From: JABCZS01 sp041660525
GTDB taxonomy: Bacteria > Pseudomonadota > Gammaproteobacteria > JABCZS01
Length of the DNA stretch: 64,000 nucleotides
Assembly (NCBI GenBank): GCA_041660525.1
Contig: JBAZWD010000012.1
Coordinates: forward strand, 1 to 64,000
Direction of reading: 5' to 3'
Below, in pieces: positions 8,473 through 17,735 of this stretch. The notes under the pieces were generated by a model. It did no database searches, was not told where the DNA came from, and saw only the letters and a program-made list of their open reading frames with translations. The stretch's first letter is position 1; each line of letters begins with the position of its first letter. The translations under genes and the position numbers were made by a program.

Positions 8473-9796
8473 GCATACCTTTGTTTTCTGCTGTTAGAGG
8501 CATAAAATGCGCTAACGTGCTCGCCAGTTGTGTTTTAAACCAGCCAAATCTTTGTACATCTGCAATCCATGCAGATTGCATTGTCATCGGTAACATGCTT
8601 AAAAATGCGGGTAATTGTGTATAGCGACATGTTGCAAATTTAAATTTTTTAGCAGTTAATAATGATTCTAATTGTGTGGCACCTTTATCGATGGTATTAA
8701 GATTGCCATAGATACATGCCTGAAACGAAACTTTAAGCAACTTATCACCATTATCTATCGCATGAACTACTTGCTTTAAATCGCGATCAATCGCTTTTAA
8801 GTTTGGAATTAAATTTGATAATTTGCTTGCTGCTTTTTGACTTGATCGAAGATTAAGGGTCTGTAGACGAGTTTTTTCCATTTCACTATTGCTTGCATAA
8901 ATTGTCATTGAAAAAACGAAAGGATTTCCTAAGCGCAAATTAGAACGCAAGGGATCACCAATGATTTCATTCATAGCAAGCGCTATCCATTGCTGGGGAT
9001 AATCGGTAATTCGATAAACTCGTGATATGCATTCACCTTCGTTGATACTAATCTCGCGAGAAGTCAACGCGAGACTGGTATCGTTTGGTGCGGCTTGTAT
9101 TGCTAATAAATCCTTTTCATTATAACTTGGCAATTGATTTCTGCGATGCACAAATCCATAAGGGTTAATTAATCCTTGTATTAAACGAATTAAACTATCA
9201 GGCTGCATTAGTTGATGAGGAATCTTTAATGATTGCAACAATAATAGCCATTCTTTTTTAAATGTGAGCAACCCCATCTCATTTGATTTATCCATAGTTA
9301 AAACAAATATCAGCTTAAAATCACGCATCAAAAAATCTTCAGATTTCAACAATGACTCTTGTGTACCTTGTCTTAAAAATTCGCATCTCTGCTTAGCTAA
9401 TGTAGTAAATATCCCGCCGCGTTTTGCTCGATTAGACTCTAACGCCATCAACATTGAATCAACGTCTGGACTTGCGAATAATAATATTTGTAATATCGCG
9501 CCCTGTGGCAATTTATCTTGCAAAAATGCTGTAAGCGTGGATATTGCCTCATCATCTAAACCTATTAATGGTATAGCCTCTGCCAATGCACCTATATTAT
9601 CTCGATTATGATATAGCTCTGTATTAGGATCATAATATTCATAAGGCAAAAGCTCAGCAATAGTATGTTCATGAAAATAACTATTTTGTTTAGCAATAGT
9701 GAGCGATTGTGTCTTTACATCAACGGCCAAGTTATCCTGGAAGTTATCCTTTATGAAAGCTTGTAGAGATTTTAATTGTGCTTGCAAGTTAATCAA
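8465..9796 (-). CDS. traC: TraC N-terminal domain (separate ORF)
   Basis: N-terminal half of the TraC/VirB4 family, which docks the motor to the inner membrane. The 443 residues include ELLPYEYYDPNTELYHNRD near the start and a central domain with SREISINEGECISRVYRI. The C-terminal segment ends in LAHFMPLTAENKGMHV, equivalent to the linker just before the GRRGQ motif in full TraC. The ATPase half begins in the +1 frame at the same spot. Deleting one base in the last few codons would fuse the halves cleanly, so this is either a recent indel or a stable split. The start overlaps traV by 8 bp. Confidence 0.85.
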   Translation of the reverse strand: MINLQAQLKSLQAFIKDNFQDNLAVDVKTQSLTIAKQNSYFHEHTIAELLPYEYYDPNTELYHNRDNIGALAEAIPLIGLDDEAISTLTAFLQDKLPQGAILQILLFASPDVDSMLMALESNRAKRGGIFTTLAKQRCEFLRQGTQESLLKSEDFLMRDFKLIFVLTMDKSNEMGLLTFKKEWLLLLQSLKIPHQLMQPDSLIRLIQGLINPYGFVHRRNQLPSYNEKDLLAIQAAPNDTSLALTSREISINEGECISRVYRITDYPQQWIALAMNEIIGDPLRSNLRLGNPFVFSMTIYASNSEMEKTRLQTLNLRSSQKAASKLSNLIPNLKAIDRDLKQVVHAIDNGDKLLKVSFQACIYGNLNTIDKGATQLESLLTAKKFKFATCRYTQLPAFLSMLPMTMQSAWIADVQRFGWFKTQLASTLAHFMPLTAENKGMHV

Positions 9797-10148
9797 TATA
9801 TACCTCTTGCCACTGCGCAGCTTTAATTACTGTGTAATATTCTGTAGCGGGATGGTAATTATCATTCTCATCAATGCGCGCAGGTACCCACACCTTTATC
9901 CATTTTTCCTGTGTGCGCTCAGGTGTAACGTCATCATAAGAACTCATCGGTGCTAAAGTTAATTTTTCTGGCTTTTCTAATGATGCAATTTGAACATCAC
10001 TACCATAACCTTCATTAATTGCTTGGTTAACATCCATAACTGATTGACAACCTAGATCATTACCCACTGCGCAAGCAGGTTTAGTGGTACTACATGCACT
10101 TAATAGACAGGTGCAAAAGATCATTCCTATTAATTGTGTCGTTTTCAT
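9789..10148 (-). CDS. traV: TraV, outer-membrane core-complex lipoprotein
   Basis: Lipoprotein of the T4SS outer-membrane core (VirB7-like partner of TraB and TraK). The 119-residue product has a lipoprotein signal with lipobox LLSAC (Cys at residue 19). Nearby cysteines at about residues 26 and 34 are typical of TraV. The C-terminal part has EKWIKVWVPARIDENDNYHPATEYY, the family's conserved ending. It overlaps both neighbours by a few bases (traB stop/traV start ATGA). Confidence 0.88.
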   Translation of the reverse strand: MKTTQLIGMIFCTCLLSACSTTKPACAVGNDLGCQSVMDVNQAINEGYGSDVQIASLEKPEKLTLAPMSSYDDVTPERTQEKWIKVWVPARIDENDNYHPATEYYTVIKAAQWQEVYID

Positions 10149-11299
10149 TCTTCATTCTCCATCTTTGTTTTTTTAGTTCGAGTCAAACCTTGTGATCCAC
10201 TAATTACTAACGTAATTATTCGACCAGGCGCAACTTGAATTACTGGGTATATTTGCTCAGCGCGCTCAATATAATATTGAGCAAGTCGATCAAGCGCACT
10301 GCTGGCTCCTTCGCCCAGTCCCAATTTAAATATTTCATTAGTGTCGTATGTGGTGACAGTACCCAATGCAGAAGTGGATGTGCTCCCTGTCGACTCGGAA
10401 ATCCCTTGTCCGAGTCCACCCAACAATCCCGCTGCGAAACTTTTATTAAGCAACGGGCCAGTATCATCTCGGAGCGTTCCTAACACTCCGACGCGACCGT
10501 CATCACCAGTGACATAACCTTCGATAACAGATTCAAATATTTCACCTTTCAAATTAACGCAGGTAATAGTTTCTAAACGCATCATTACACGCGTCGTAGA
10601 TAGTTCGCCATAAGCACCCGCTACGACATGACATGTTTTCATTTGTCCTTTAAAATGACGCGGCAAAACAGCATCACTGGTTAATCTAAGTAATACAGGC
10701 AAAGGATTGCTCGAAGCTGAGCTTGCAGTCGACGCGTCTAGTCCATTAAGCAAAATTGCTTCGGCAAAACTACCTAAAGGAATATATTCATCAGGTGTTT
10801 TAGATAAACTGCTTTCTTCCAATACAAATGTTTGAACCATGATTCTAGGCTCAGGCGGTGCTAACGGAGTAGCTACATAATTTGTATCAAATTCAGGTAA
10901 AGATACTTGTTGATATTCTTGCTCTAAAACTTGTTCAGATAATGCTTGTAGCTGTGCTTTTAAATTTTCTAATTCATCGGTTTCAATTATTTCAGATTGC
11001 TTGTCAGTGTGTAACTGTTCAAGTTCATTCTGCATTCGCTCTATTAATTGATCTTGTTCTTCAAGTCGAGATTGTGAGCGATAAAGCCAAGCATCTTGAA
11101 TTTCAATCGCATCATTCACTGTAGATAAACTAGGTGTTTGAGTATTTTTAGTTGTATTAGGTGGAGAATCTTTGCCTGAAAACAAAAGCACAATAATCAG
11201 CAATCCTCCTAAACCTATTATTATTTTTGCATTGCGCTTTTGGGCAGGTAAAGCAGTCCAGAATTTTTTTAATTCATCTAATTTTTGTTTTTTAAGCAT
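10145..11299 (-). CDS. traB: TraB, VirB10-like core protein
   Basis: Scaffold of the T4SS core spanning inner and outer membranes. The 384 residues show an inner-membrane segment (about 25-42), a Pro/Thr-poor coiled-coil stalk (about 70-125) and a C-terminal VirB10/TraB beta domain. That domain contains LPVLLRLTSDAVLPRHF, a GRVGVLGTLRD segment, a Gly/Ser-rich antenna-like segment near 285-310, and RIITLVISGSQGLTR. It is somewhat shorter than F TraB (475). Position between traK and traV is canonical. Confidence 0.92.
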   Translation of the reverse strand: MLKKQKLDELKKFWTALPAQKRNAKIIIGLGGLLIIVLLFSGKDSPPNTTKNTQTPSLSTVNDAIEIQDAWLYRSQSRLEEQDQLIERMQNELEQLHTDKQSEIIETDELENLKAQLQALSEQVLEQEYQQVSLPEFDTNYVATPLAPPEPRIMVQTFVLEESSLSKTPDEYIPLGSFAEAILLNGLDASTASSASSNPLPVLLRLTSDAVLPRHFKGQMKTCHVVAGAYGELSTTRVMMRLETITCVNLKGEIFESVIEGYVTGDDGRVGVLGTLRDDTGPLLNKSFAAGLLGGLGQGISESTGSTSTSALGTVTTYDTNEIFKLGLGEGASSALDRLAQYYIERAEQIYPVIQVAPGRIITLVISGSQGLTRTKKTKMENEE

Positions 11300-11978
11300 G
11301 GCGTTTTACTCGATAAGCTAAAGTCACCTGTTCAGGTTCTAATTCGTGGGCTAGTATGACCATTGCTATAGTTTTGCTATCTGCAATATCTGCTTCATGC
11401 AAGATCACCTTTTTCTCTGAATCATTCGTAATAAGTAGCACTTCACCAAGATAATCTTGGCCCCAGAAATTAGCCTGATGTGACATAGCAATTTCGTCAC
11501 GTATTGTTAATTTATCAACATCAATAACTTGACGCGTAAACTCATCATTTCCTCGTCCTATATACATTTGATTCAATAACGCATGAATTTCATCTTGTTC
11601 GTTCATTTTTGCTAAATCGTCAGAGTTTTTTGAATTTTTATTATCTAATAAAATAGTCTGAGGCTTGTCACTTCCAGGTCGCAATGTCAGTGCGTAACTA
11701 AATCCATTTTCACTTGTTAAATATAAATTTATCGGTTTATCCTTGTATGCCACATTAGGTTTTAAATACAATTCACCTGATTTAGCATCATGTTGGTATT
11801 GAAACTGTCCATCTAACGCTTTAATACTTTCAATACGATCATCCTGTAAATAAATACGATTAAGATTTTCAGAAGATATACGCGCATCAACTGCTTGCCC
11901 ATCTTCAACAACAAAGTCTTGCGAAGCAAACAATGATGAAGATAGCACCAAGCTTGTAATCATAAGTATTTTTCTCAT
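11292..11978 (-). CDS. traK: TraK, VirB9-like secretin
   Basis: Outer-membrane core protein of F-type systems that connects TraB and TraV. About 228 residues from MRKILMITSLVL; the signal peptide ends at LFASQ. The body contains the beta-rich VirB9-like pattern (NLNRIYLQDDRIESIKALDG; KPINLYLTSENGFSYALTL). MRKIL at 11978 was chosen as start because its ATG overlaps the traE stop as ATGA; the ATG at 12005 lies inside traE. Length fits F TraK (242). Confidence 0.9.
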   Translation of the reverse strand: MRKILMITSLVLSSSLFASQDFVVEDGQAVDARISSENLNRIYLQDDRIESIKALDGQFQYQHDAKSGELYLKPNVAYKDKPINLYLTSENGFSYALTLRPGSDKPQTILLDNKNSKNSDDLAKMNEQDEIHALLNQMYIGRGNDEFTRQVIDVDKLTIRDEIAMSHQANFWGQDYLGEVLLITNDSEKKVILHEADIADSKTIAMVILAHELEPEQVTLAYRVKRHA

Positions 11979-12529
11979 TTTATTTCCTTGATAGACTGTA
12001 CCCAAAGCCTGCCTCGCTCATAAAGAAACTGTACTTGTAATGTTTTTTCTGAACGCGTCTGCTCATCACCCCAGAACACAATAAAATCCCCTGTCACATC
12101 TAACTTTAAATTATCTTCATCTACTACAAAATCTATGGGGTAGAATGTACTCATTAAGTTTTTTTCTTTTATTGCATCTGCATAATTAATCAGCTCGGAC
12201 TTCAATTCACCTATATACTGCGGCGGCACATGAAATAATAAAGTATCTATTTGTGCGTCCACAGACGCTGGCGTAATGCTGTAAACTAAGCGAGTGTAAT
12301 AATCTGACATCTGCCGTAAGTAACTAGCCGACACTTTTTTTGCACTTATCGTAAAAGGCTCGGTCACCACATCCGGCAACACAACAATTTGTTCACGTTT
12401 TTGTGCCAGTGGTAATAAAATTAGTAATAATATAAAAAGCACAATTACCACGCCGCTTAATATTATCACTAGTCGGTTGCGAGATTGTAATAATTGCGCG
12501 AGTTTAGAATCATATTGACCTTTAATCAT
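11975..12529 (-). CDS. traE: TraE, VirB5/VirB8-like pilus assembly protein
   Basis: Inner-membrane-anchored periplasmic protein of the F-type channel, structurally VirB8-like. The 184 residues have one membrane segment (about 20-42), then a periplasmic domain with SASYLRQMSDYYTRLVYSITP and LDVTGDFIVFWGDEQ, matching the TraE family. Start and stop overlap traL and traK by ATGA junctions, so translation of the cluster is tightly coupled. Confidence 0.9.
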   Translation of the reverse strand: MIKGQYDSKLAQLLQSRNRLVIILSGVVIVLFILLLILLPLAQKREQIVVLPDVVTEPFTISAKKVSASYLRQMSDYYTRLVYSITPASVDAQIDTLLFHVPPQYIGELKSELINYADAIKEKNLMSTFYPIDFVVDEDNLKLDVTGDFIVFWGDEQTRSEKTLQVQFLYERGRLWVQSIKEIK

Positions 12530-12807
12530 CCTAAATACTCCCTGATGTATGATGGTGGTAAATTTCTAAATGCTTTTTGCTGTGGTAAATACCAGTACAA
12601 TACACTCACAATATGAATATCTTTAAATAACTGTTTACATTGACGCATTACCCAAACCAAAAGCAGTGAAATAAATAATCCCCATAACAACTCTTTTGTC
12701 ATTAGCCCTATCAAAAATGGGGTACATAGACATACAAACTGCGGATAAGTCCATACCAAAAACCGTGGTGGTTCATCTAGGTATTTAGGGACATAAATAG
12801 GCTTCAA
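12526..12807 (-). CDS. traL: TraL, pilus assembly membrane protein
   Basis: Small VirB3-like inner-membrane protein required for pilus assembly. The 93 residues start KPIYVPKYLDEPPRFLVWT, the recognisable TraL N-terminus. A hydrophobic hairpin (about 22-37 and 40-57) and a basic C-terminus with FKDIHIVSVLYWYLP follow. It overlaps traA and traE by 4 bp each. Confidence 0.9.
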   Translation of the reverse strand: MKPIYVPKYLDEPPRFLVWTYPQFVCLCTPFLIGLMTKELLWGLFISLLLVWVMRQCKQLFKDIHIVSVLYWYLPQQKAFRNLPPSYIREYLG

Positions 12808-13103
12808 ATGACAGCACCAGTAAGCGATAATAAGAAATCAGGGCCATAGGCAATCACTAATGCAAGCAGTAGCGCTCCACCAATAGACATAAAGTCAAAC
12901 TTGGTAACACAGCGAAATAATGCAAAGCCAAATGCACAGAGAATTACGCCTTGCGCAACCCAGGTATCGAGCATCTCTTTCAAGTCATCAACCAAATCTG
13001 AAAGACCTCCACCGCCAGTACTAGCAAAAGCATCCGGCATAATACATAAGCACAAAGCCATGCATAACAAAGATAAATAATTTCTACTGATAAGTTGTTT
13101 CAA
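12804..13103 (-). CDS. traA: TraA-like conjugative pilin
   Basis: Candidate pilus subunit. The 99-residue product has a long signal (cleavage likely after DAFA, residue 27), a short Gly-rich N-terminus, then two hydrophobic segments (about 52-66 and 73-95) separated by a basic turn. That is the VirB2/TraA pilin layout. Position immediately upstream of traL is as in F. Sequence identity to F pilin is not obvious, so the call rests on size, topology and position. The S26 peptidase of the same operon is the probable processing enzyme. Confidence 0.8.
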   Translation of the reverse strand: MKQLISRNYLSLLCMALCLCIMPDAFASTGGGGLSDLVDDLKEMLDTWVAQGVILCAFGFALFRCVTKFDFMSIGGALLLALVIAYGPDFLLSLTGAVI

Positions 13104-13299
13104 GATACTTCTCCCATTTTTTTCTATAACACCATAACCGATCTAAATTTTGCAGTGATACCCTATTTACACTACCGCGTAACAGACTCCATATTACATT
13201 GCGTGGCACAAAACTCTCCTTAGCCAACTGGCGATATGACAGTTGGCGTTGGTCGCGAATTGAGTGAATATCATGCAAGAGTTGTTGACTGAATTTCAT
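13084..13299 (-). CDS. Small helix-turn-helix protein upstream of traA
   Basis: A 71-residue basic protein with an XRE-like helix-turn-helix: RQLSYRQLAKESFVPRNVIW followed by a recognition-like helix and a short C-terminal helix. It lies between the 865-residue unknown protein and traA and overlaps traA by 20 bp, so it is co-expressed with the pilus genes. A DNA-binding regulatory role is the likely reading, but the target is unknown. The family is not one I recognise by name. Confidence 0.65.
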   Translation of the reverse strand: MKFSQQLLHDIHSIRDQRQLSYRQLAKESFVPRNVIWSLLRGSVNRVSLQNLDRLWCYRKKWEKYLETTYQ

Positions 13300-13307
13300 T
13301 GTTCTTG

Positions 13308-15905
13308 TTATTTTTTAATTTTTTTGAATGTTGCTTCTGCCCTGACTGTCATGATAGCGGCAGCACGTTTATAGCGTTGAGATTCCTCACGAATATCATT
13401 CATGCTTTTCCCCATTTCTTCTTCAAGCAAAGTTCGTGGCTCTATAAATACTAGAAGTCCACGAGATTTTAAATCATCATAACAACTTTTAAAAATCTGA
13501 CTAAAATCTGAATAGAAAAATTGATCTCTATCTTCAAGGCCAACTAGCACACGATTAAATTCGTTAGCAACTGATATTGAATCGTAACATTGCTCTTGAA
13601 TAACTCTCTTTAAACTATTAAGCAAGCTAGTAACGCGATCACGTTCGTCAGAAAATCCCGGGTAAAAGTTTTTAATTCCAGATATTTTTTTTATTTTAAG
13701 GATGCTGATCTCAAGCCGTAAAAGGATTTCTGGCCGTACTTCAACATGAAATGCATTAAGTTGATGTTCATCTTTAAGCCGAGTATATACACGCTTCCAA
13801 GAGTCTATATAATCGCTACGACAATCACCGCCAAAAAAACGCGTTAAGCGCACTAAGGGACGACTTGCATACTCAGCCTCCAAAGACTCATACAGTCCTT
13901 TAATTTGTTTCATGATCGTATTTTCAGCTTGCTCTTGACTGTATTCATTTTTTGTAAGCATCATTTTTTCACGTTCACGTACTACTGTATTTAAAATACG
14001 TGCTACGTCTGCTTGTTGCTCTGGCTTACGAAAAAATAATCGACTAAAATAAGACTGCATACTAGACATAATACAAAATATTACATTGGAAAAAGCAAGT
14101 GACTCAGTTTTTGGTAATATTGCAAGTTCTTGTGCTTTAACTACAACCTCAGCTAATACCGTTGTACCTCGTGACGGCTTTCCCCATATATGATGGGCCA
14201 AACTATTTTTAGCATGAGACATTTGCATACTTAGCATTGCAGCGTTTAAATAATGCACAGCTTCTAATGTGCTACGTGAACCTGCCAATTGCCCACGCAA
14301 AACTTTATAAACTCTATCACGTTCAGAATCTTGTGCAATCACTGTAAAGTTATACGTTTTATTCCACATATATTCTAATAGGTTTAAAAGTGCGACCTTA
14401 TCAACTTCACCGAAGCTAAAGAGCATTTCACCACATTCGGGAGAACTTAAATCATCACGTGCTTTTGCAGCATTTCGCCGCGCTTGCTCAAATGCTGTTC
14501 TTTGATGCCAAGCAGTATTGAAACATTGTTTATCTAGGCTTTGTGAAAAATTTAACCAAAATTGGCGATATTTTTGTTCCCAATCTTCAATACTTTGGCT
14601 TGACAATAGTTTAGGTTTTTTACTTTTTAAAATGCTATCCAGTTCACTTTGTTTAATTATTAACCATTGCTTTACTGAGCCATCAGGTATATCTACAAAT
14701 AAATTTTGTTTAAATGCATTCTCATGGGCGGTAGAAATTTGTATTAATACGTTTTCTAAATCATCTCGACGTTTTTTTATAGCTTGAAATAAATGCCTTT
14801 GTACTTGTAAAAGCCGCTTGCGTGCATCAATCCAAATATCAACAAATGATGGTGAAAACCAACCACCATCATGAATTTTCTGATATAACTGCGTAATACA
14901 AGCTTGTATAGCAGCCTTATCCGCACATGCACCTTTTTCTATTCGTTTTATCGCTAAAGTTAAATCGGCTTTTACTTCTTCACTAACGTCCAAAGCTAAT
15001 ATATCTGTTTGTAATTGGGCTATATACTCAAGCCACTCTTTTTGACGCCATATCAAGGGCTTTAAAGCTAGATTAGCAATATTTAATACTAATTTTATTA
15101 AAGAATTAAATGAAGCTTGTGCTTGAGTTTCTAAAACACGACCATCGCGAACATTAATGATATGCACTGTTAAAGCATTCATCACATCTTCCGCCCAATA
15201 TTGAGACTCACGTTGCCCCTTTGACTTGGTGTCTTTCTCTATTGATTGATAGGTTTGTTTAACTTGCAGACGGATTACTGGGGCTAAATCTGTCATAAAG
15301 TTACGCTTTAACAATCCAGCCTGGCGCAAAGGAGCTAATGCGCTCTGCAAAACTTGAAGAAAGTTTGTATCACTCTTTGCGTTTGAGGTTGGATTTTCAG
15401 CATCAGCAATAGCTTGCTCCGTCGTTGATAAAACTTCATATATATGTGCCATTAAATTCGGAATTGGCGATTGCCATTGCATCATGCTTACAGGCAACTG
15501 CCCATCTGATGATAAAATTTCATCAATAGGATTTGGTTCATAATTTAAGTTTTTTAATTTTTCTAAATCAGCTAACCCTTTTACAACAGCATCTCTTACT
15601 TCAGGAGAAAATTTTTCAGGATTACTACTCTCCCATGCCTCTTGAATAGCAGTATGTGTTAAATCAATAATTTCATCAAAATTTGCTGCTAATTCTGCCA
15701 GTAAATCATTCACCTCACGACTATAAAGATGAAACATCAAATGAGGGATTGGAATTTTCTTAGCATTATTCGGACTCTGAGCAGCCACATATCGATTAAT
15801 TCCTTGTAGTACATCTACAGCACGGTCATAGTATTCATTAATTTTATTTTGCAATTCATTTGACTTTGCAAAAATATGTTCAGGACTGATGTTTTTAAAT
15901 GTCAT
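13308..15905 (-). CDS. Large helical protein of unknown function
   Basis: An 865-residue, almost entirely helical, cytoplasmic-looking protein with no signal peptide, no clear membrane segment and no motif I recognise. Several stretches look coiled-coil (for example about 210-240 and 370-420). It lies second in the conjugation operon, 9 bp upstream of the helix-turn-helix gene and 12 bp downstream of another unknown gene, so it is expected to be made with the pilus. Possible roles are conjugation accessory protein, entry or host-interaction protein, or translocated cargo; nothing in the sequence decides between them. Confidence 0.6.
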   Translation of the reverse strand: MTFKNISPEHIFAKSNELQNKINEYYDRAVDVLQGINRYVAAQSPNNAKKIPIPHLMFHLYSREVNDLLAELAANFDEIIDLTHTAIQEAWESSNPEKFSPEVRDAVVKGLADLEKLKNLNYEPNPIDEILSSDGQLPVSMMQWQSPIPNLMAHIYEVLSTTEQAIADAENPTSNAKSDTNFLQVLQSALAPLRQAGLLKRNFMTDLAPVIRLQVKQTYQSIEKDTKSKGQRESQYWAEDVMNALTVHIINVRDGRVLETQAQASFNSLIKLVLNIANLALKPLIWRQKEWLEYIAQLQTDILALDVSEEVKADLTLAIKRIEKGACADKAAIQACITQLYQKIHDGGWFSPSFVDIWIDARKRLLQVQRHLFQAIKKRRDDLENVLIQISTAHENAFKQNLFVDIPDGSVKQWLIIKQSELDSILKSKKPKLLSSQSIEDWEQKYRQFWLNFSQSLDKQCFNTAWHQRTAFEQARRNAAKARDDLSSPECGEMLFSFGEVDKVALLNLLEYMWNKTYNFTVIAQDSERDRVYKVLRGQLAGSRSTLEAVHYLNAAMLSMQMSHAKNSLAHHIWGKPSRGTTVLAEVVVKAQELAILPKTESLAFSNVIFCIMSSMQSYFSRLFFRKPEQQADVARILNTVVREREKMMLTKNEYSQEQAENTIMKQIKGLYESLEAEYASRPLVRLTRFFGGDCRSDYIDSWKRVYTRLKDEHQLNAFHVEVRPEILLRLEISILKIKKISGIKNFYPGFSDERDRVTSLLNSLKRVIQEQCYDSISVANEFNRVLVGLEDRDQFFYSDFSQIFKSCYDDLKSRGLLVFIEPRTLLEEEMGKSMNDIREESQRYKRAAAIMTVRAEATFKKIKK

Positions 15906-15917
15906 ATATGTATTTCG

Positions 15918-17603
15918 TTAATGTTTGAAAGAGTGTGCTAAACCATCATGCCGTTCACGTGCAATAAGGGCTTGTGCGTCACCTTCGCTCCCAGCTAATA
16001 ATGCAAGTTCACCCTTGGCATATTCAATTACTTGTTGTTCTGTGGCATAGGCATTAGAATGAGTTTTAAAATGATCTTTTGTATTATATTTCCAATACAC
16101 ACAACACAAATCTCTAGTTTCTTGTTCTAATTTATTTAACTGTAAGGTGCCACGCGATAAATTTATGCTCATCCAATCAATAAGATAATTTTTTTGTGCA
16201 TTCCCACAAGCACGTGAATGTTGGTGTAGCGCACGCTGCTCAGGAGGAGTGCCATATAATTGCTCAACATCTTTTACAGGCAAACATAGTGTCGCATCAT
16301 CATCTTCCTCAACTTCATCTGAAACAGATACCCTTGCGGCTGACAAAAATGGGCTGCTTGGTGGCGTTTGCTTGCGCAAAGGCGGCGCTTGAATAAGTCG
16401 TGCTTTACTTTGCTGTTGCAATGATTGCATCAATGGATGATTGGGGCGCATGATAAGTTTTAGTGAAGTAGGCACCACTCTAGCTCTTTGTGCTAATTTT
16501 TCAGTCAAATCATCTTTAACGTTTGCATATAATTCTTTGGTTTTTTGATGGCAGAATAAAAACAGATTTGGATTTGCATTTTGAATTTGCACTAGTATTT
16601 TTAAATTTAAACAACCTTGTTGATTAACGAATAACATTTTACCTAAAAAATCATATTCATCTTGTAATTGTTTAACTCTATCTGCTGGGGCACCCCAGCG
16701 ATACCAAAATGTTTTTAAAGAATCTGTTATTGACGAGAAACTAGAGCCTTGCATAATTATTAGCTTAGATTTCACAACCTGCTGATGGTCTTGTATCGAT
16801 TGGCGCAACTCCTGACTTATACGATAACCATCGCCTAAAACATGATACTCTTCAAAGTAATCACCCATTTTACTGTAGGCATGTTGTATTGCTAAAAATA
16901 CCATTCGCATACGTTGCTCTGGGCAGGCTTCTATTACATCCATATCCAGAGCAAACCGAGTATATAAAATATTATCAGAATCATTAGAACGCAATAATGA
17001 GCTAATCAATGCCACGTCATCCATAACATCATGATTGTTTGCAACACCCAATCCATAAAAATAATCAGAGATGCTGCGTAACATTTTTGCATAACTTATT
17101 AAAGAAACACGTTGGGCCACTTCTTGGCTAGACTCTGTTTTTGAAAATAAATAACTTGATTGCAAGCCTGCATCTAGCAATACCATCAATGTAATCAAAT
17201 CGAAAACATGTCCCCAATATTCTTTAAAGCTTGTTGTCTTAACAGATAACTGCATCTGCAAAGTATGGACTTCCCTTATTTGAGGGAAAGCTTGCCTCAA
17301 GTTTAGTTTAATGTGACTGCATAATGCTGGATCAAGTGCTTGTATGGTATTTTGTAAGGCACTTCCATTGCGAACAATATTCCCTTGCTGTGGAAACGTT
17401 AAAATTACTAATAGCTTTTGCATTAAATATAATTTATTTGGTTCTTTATCATTGTTTAAGGTTTTCCAAAACTCTTGCAAAGCTCTAGCTTGAGAATCAT
17501 GCTGTGTTTGATCCGATACAACATCACTTACCCAATAGCCCACAGTGCCTGGCTTGGACCAAAATAGTATTTTATCTGCAATAGATTTATCTAAACCGTT
17601 CAT
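15918..17603 (-). CDS. Protein of unknown function, first gene of conjugation operon
   Basis: A 561-residue soluble protein, mainly helical in its first 370 residues. A low-complexity proline/acidic linker follows (about 400-440, with PPLRKQTPPSSP and EVEEDDD), then a small C-terminal helical domain. No signal, membrane segment or known motif is seen. Its start is well marked: AGGAG lies 6 bases before the ATG at 17603. It is the first gene after the terminator at 17645-17671 and therefore the first one gated by any antitermination. The function is not recognised. Confidence 0.6.
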   Translation of the reverse strand: MNGLDKSIADKILFWSKPGTVGYWVSDVVSDQTQHDSQARALQEFWKTLNNDKEPNKLYLMQKLLVILTFPQQGNIVRNGSALQNTIQALDPALCSHIKLNLRQAFPQIREVHTLQMQLSVKTTSFKEYWGHVFDLITLMVLLDAGLQSSYLFSKTESSQEVAQRVSLISYAKMLRSISDYFYGLGVANNHDVMDDVALISSLLRSNDSDNILYTRFALDMDVIEACPEQRMRMVFLAIQHAYSKMGDYFEEYHVLGDGYRISQELRQSIQDHQQVVKSKLIIMQGSSFSSITDSLKTFWYRWGAPADRVKQLQDEYDFLGKMLFVNQQGCLNLKILVQIQNANPNLFLFCHQKTKELYANVKDDLTEKLAQRARVVPTSLKLIMRPNHPLMQSLQQQSKARLIQAPPLRKQTPPSSPFLSAARVSVSDEVEEDDDATLCLPVKDVEQLYGTPPEQRALHQHSRACGNAQKNYLIDWMSINLSRGTLQLNKLEQETRDLCCVYWKYNTKDHFKTHSNAYATEQQVIEYAKGELALLAGSEGDAQALIARERHDGLAHSFKH

Positions 17604-17644
17604 GATAGCTCCTGAAATTTAAACAAAATTGATATGATTAAAAT

Positions 17645-17671
17645 AAAAACCCCGCAACATGCAGGGTTTTT
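17645..17671 (-). terminator. Intrinsic terminator between Q-like gene and conjugation operon
   Basis: A hairpin with arms AAAAACCCCGC and GCAGGGTTTTT (one C/A mismatch) and a 5-base loop. On the minus strand it is followed by TTTTTATTT, a good U-tract; the plus strand also has a U-tract, so it may act in both directions. It lies 42 bp before the operon's first start codon, so operon transcription entering from upstream must pass it. Confidence 0.8.
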
Positions 17672-17701
17672 CAATTTATAAAAATATTCATTATGTAAAA
17701 A

Positions 17702-17730
17702 AGTATGCCAAAACATCCCGCACTTAACAA
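17702..17730 (-). promoter_or_regulatory. Candidate promoter just upstream of the terminator
   Basis: On the minus strand, TTGTTA (17730-17725) and CATACT (17707-17702) are separated by exactly 17 bases. Each matches the sigma-70 hexamers at 4 of 6 positions. Transcription would begin near 17695 and meet the terminator within about 25-50 bases. An overlapping alternative uses TTGGCA with a 17-base spacer to AATATT. It is a prediction from sequence only. Confidence 0.4.
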
Positions 17731-17735
17731 GCATT

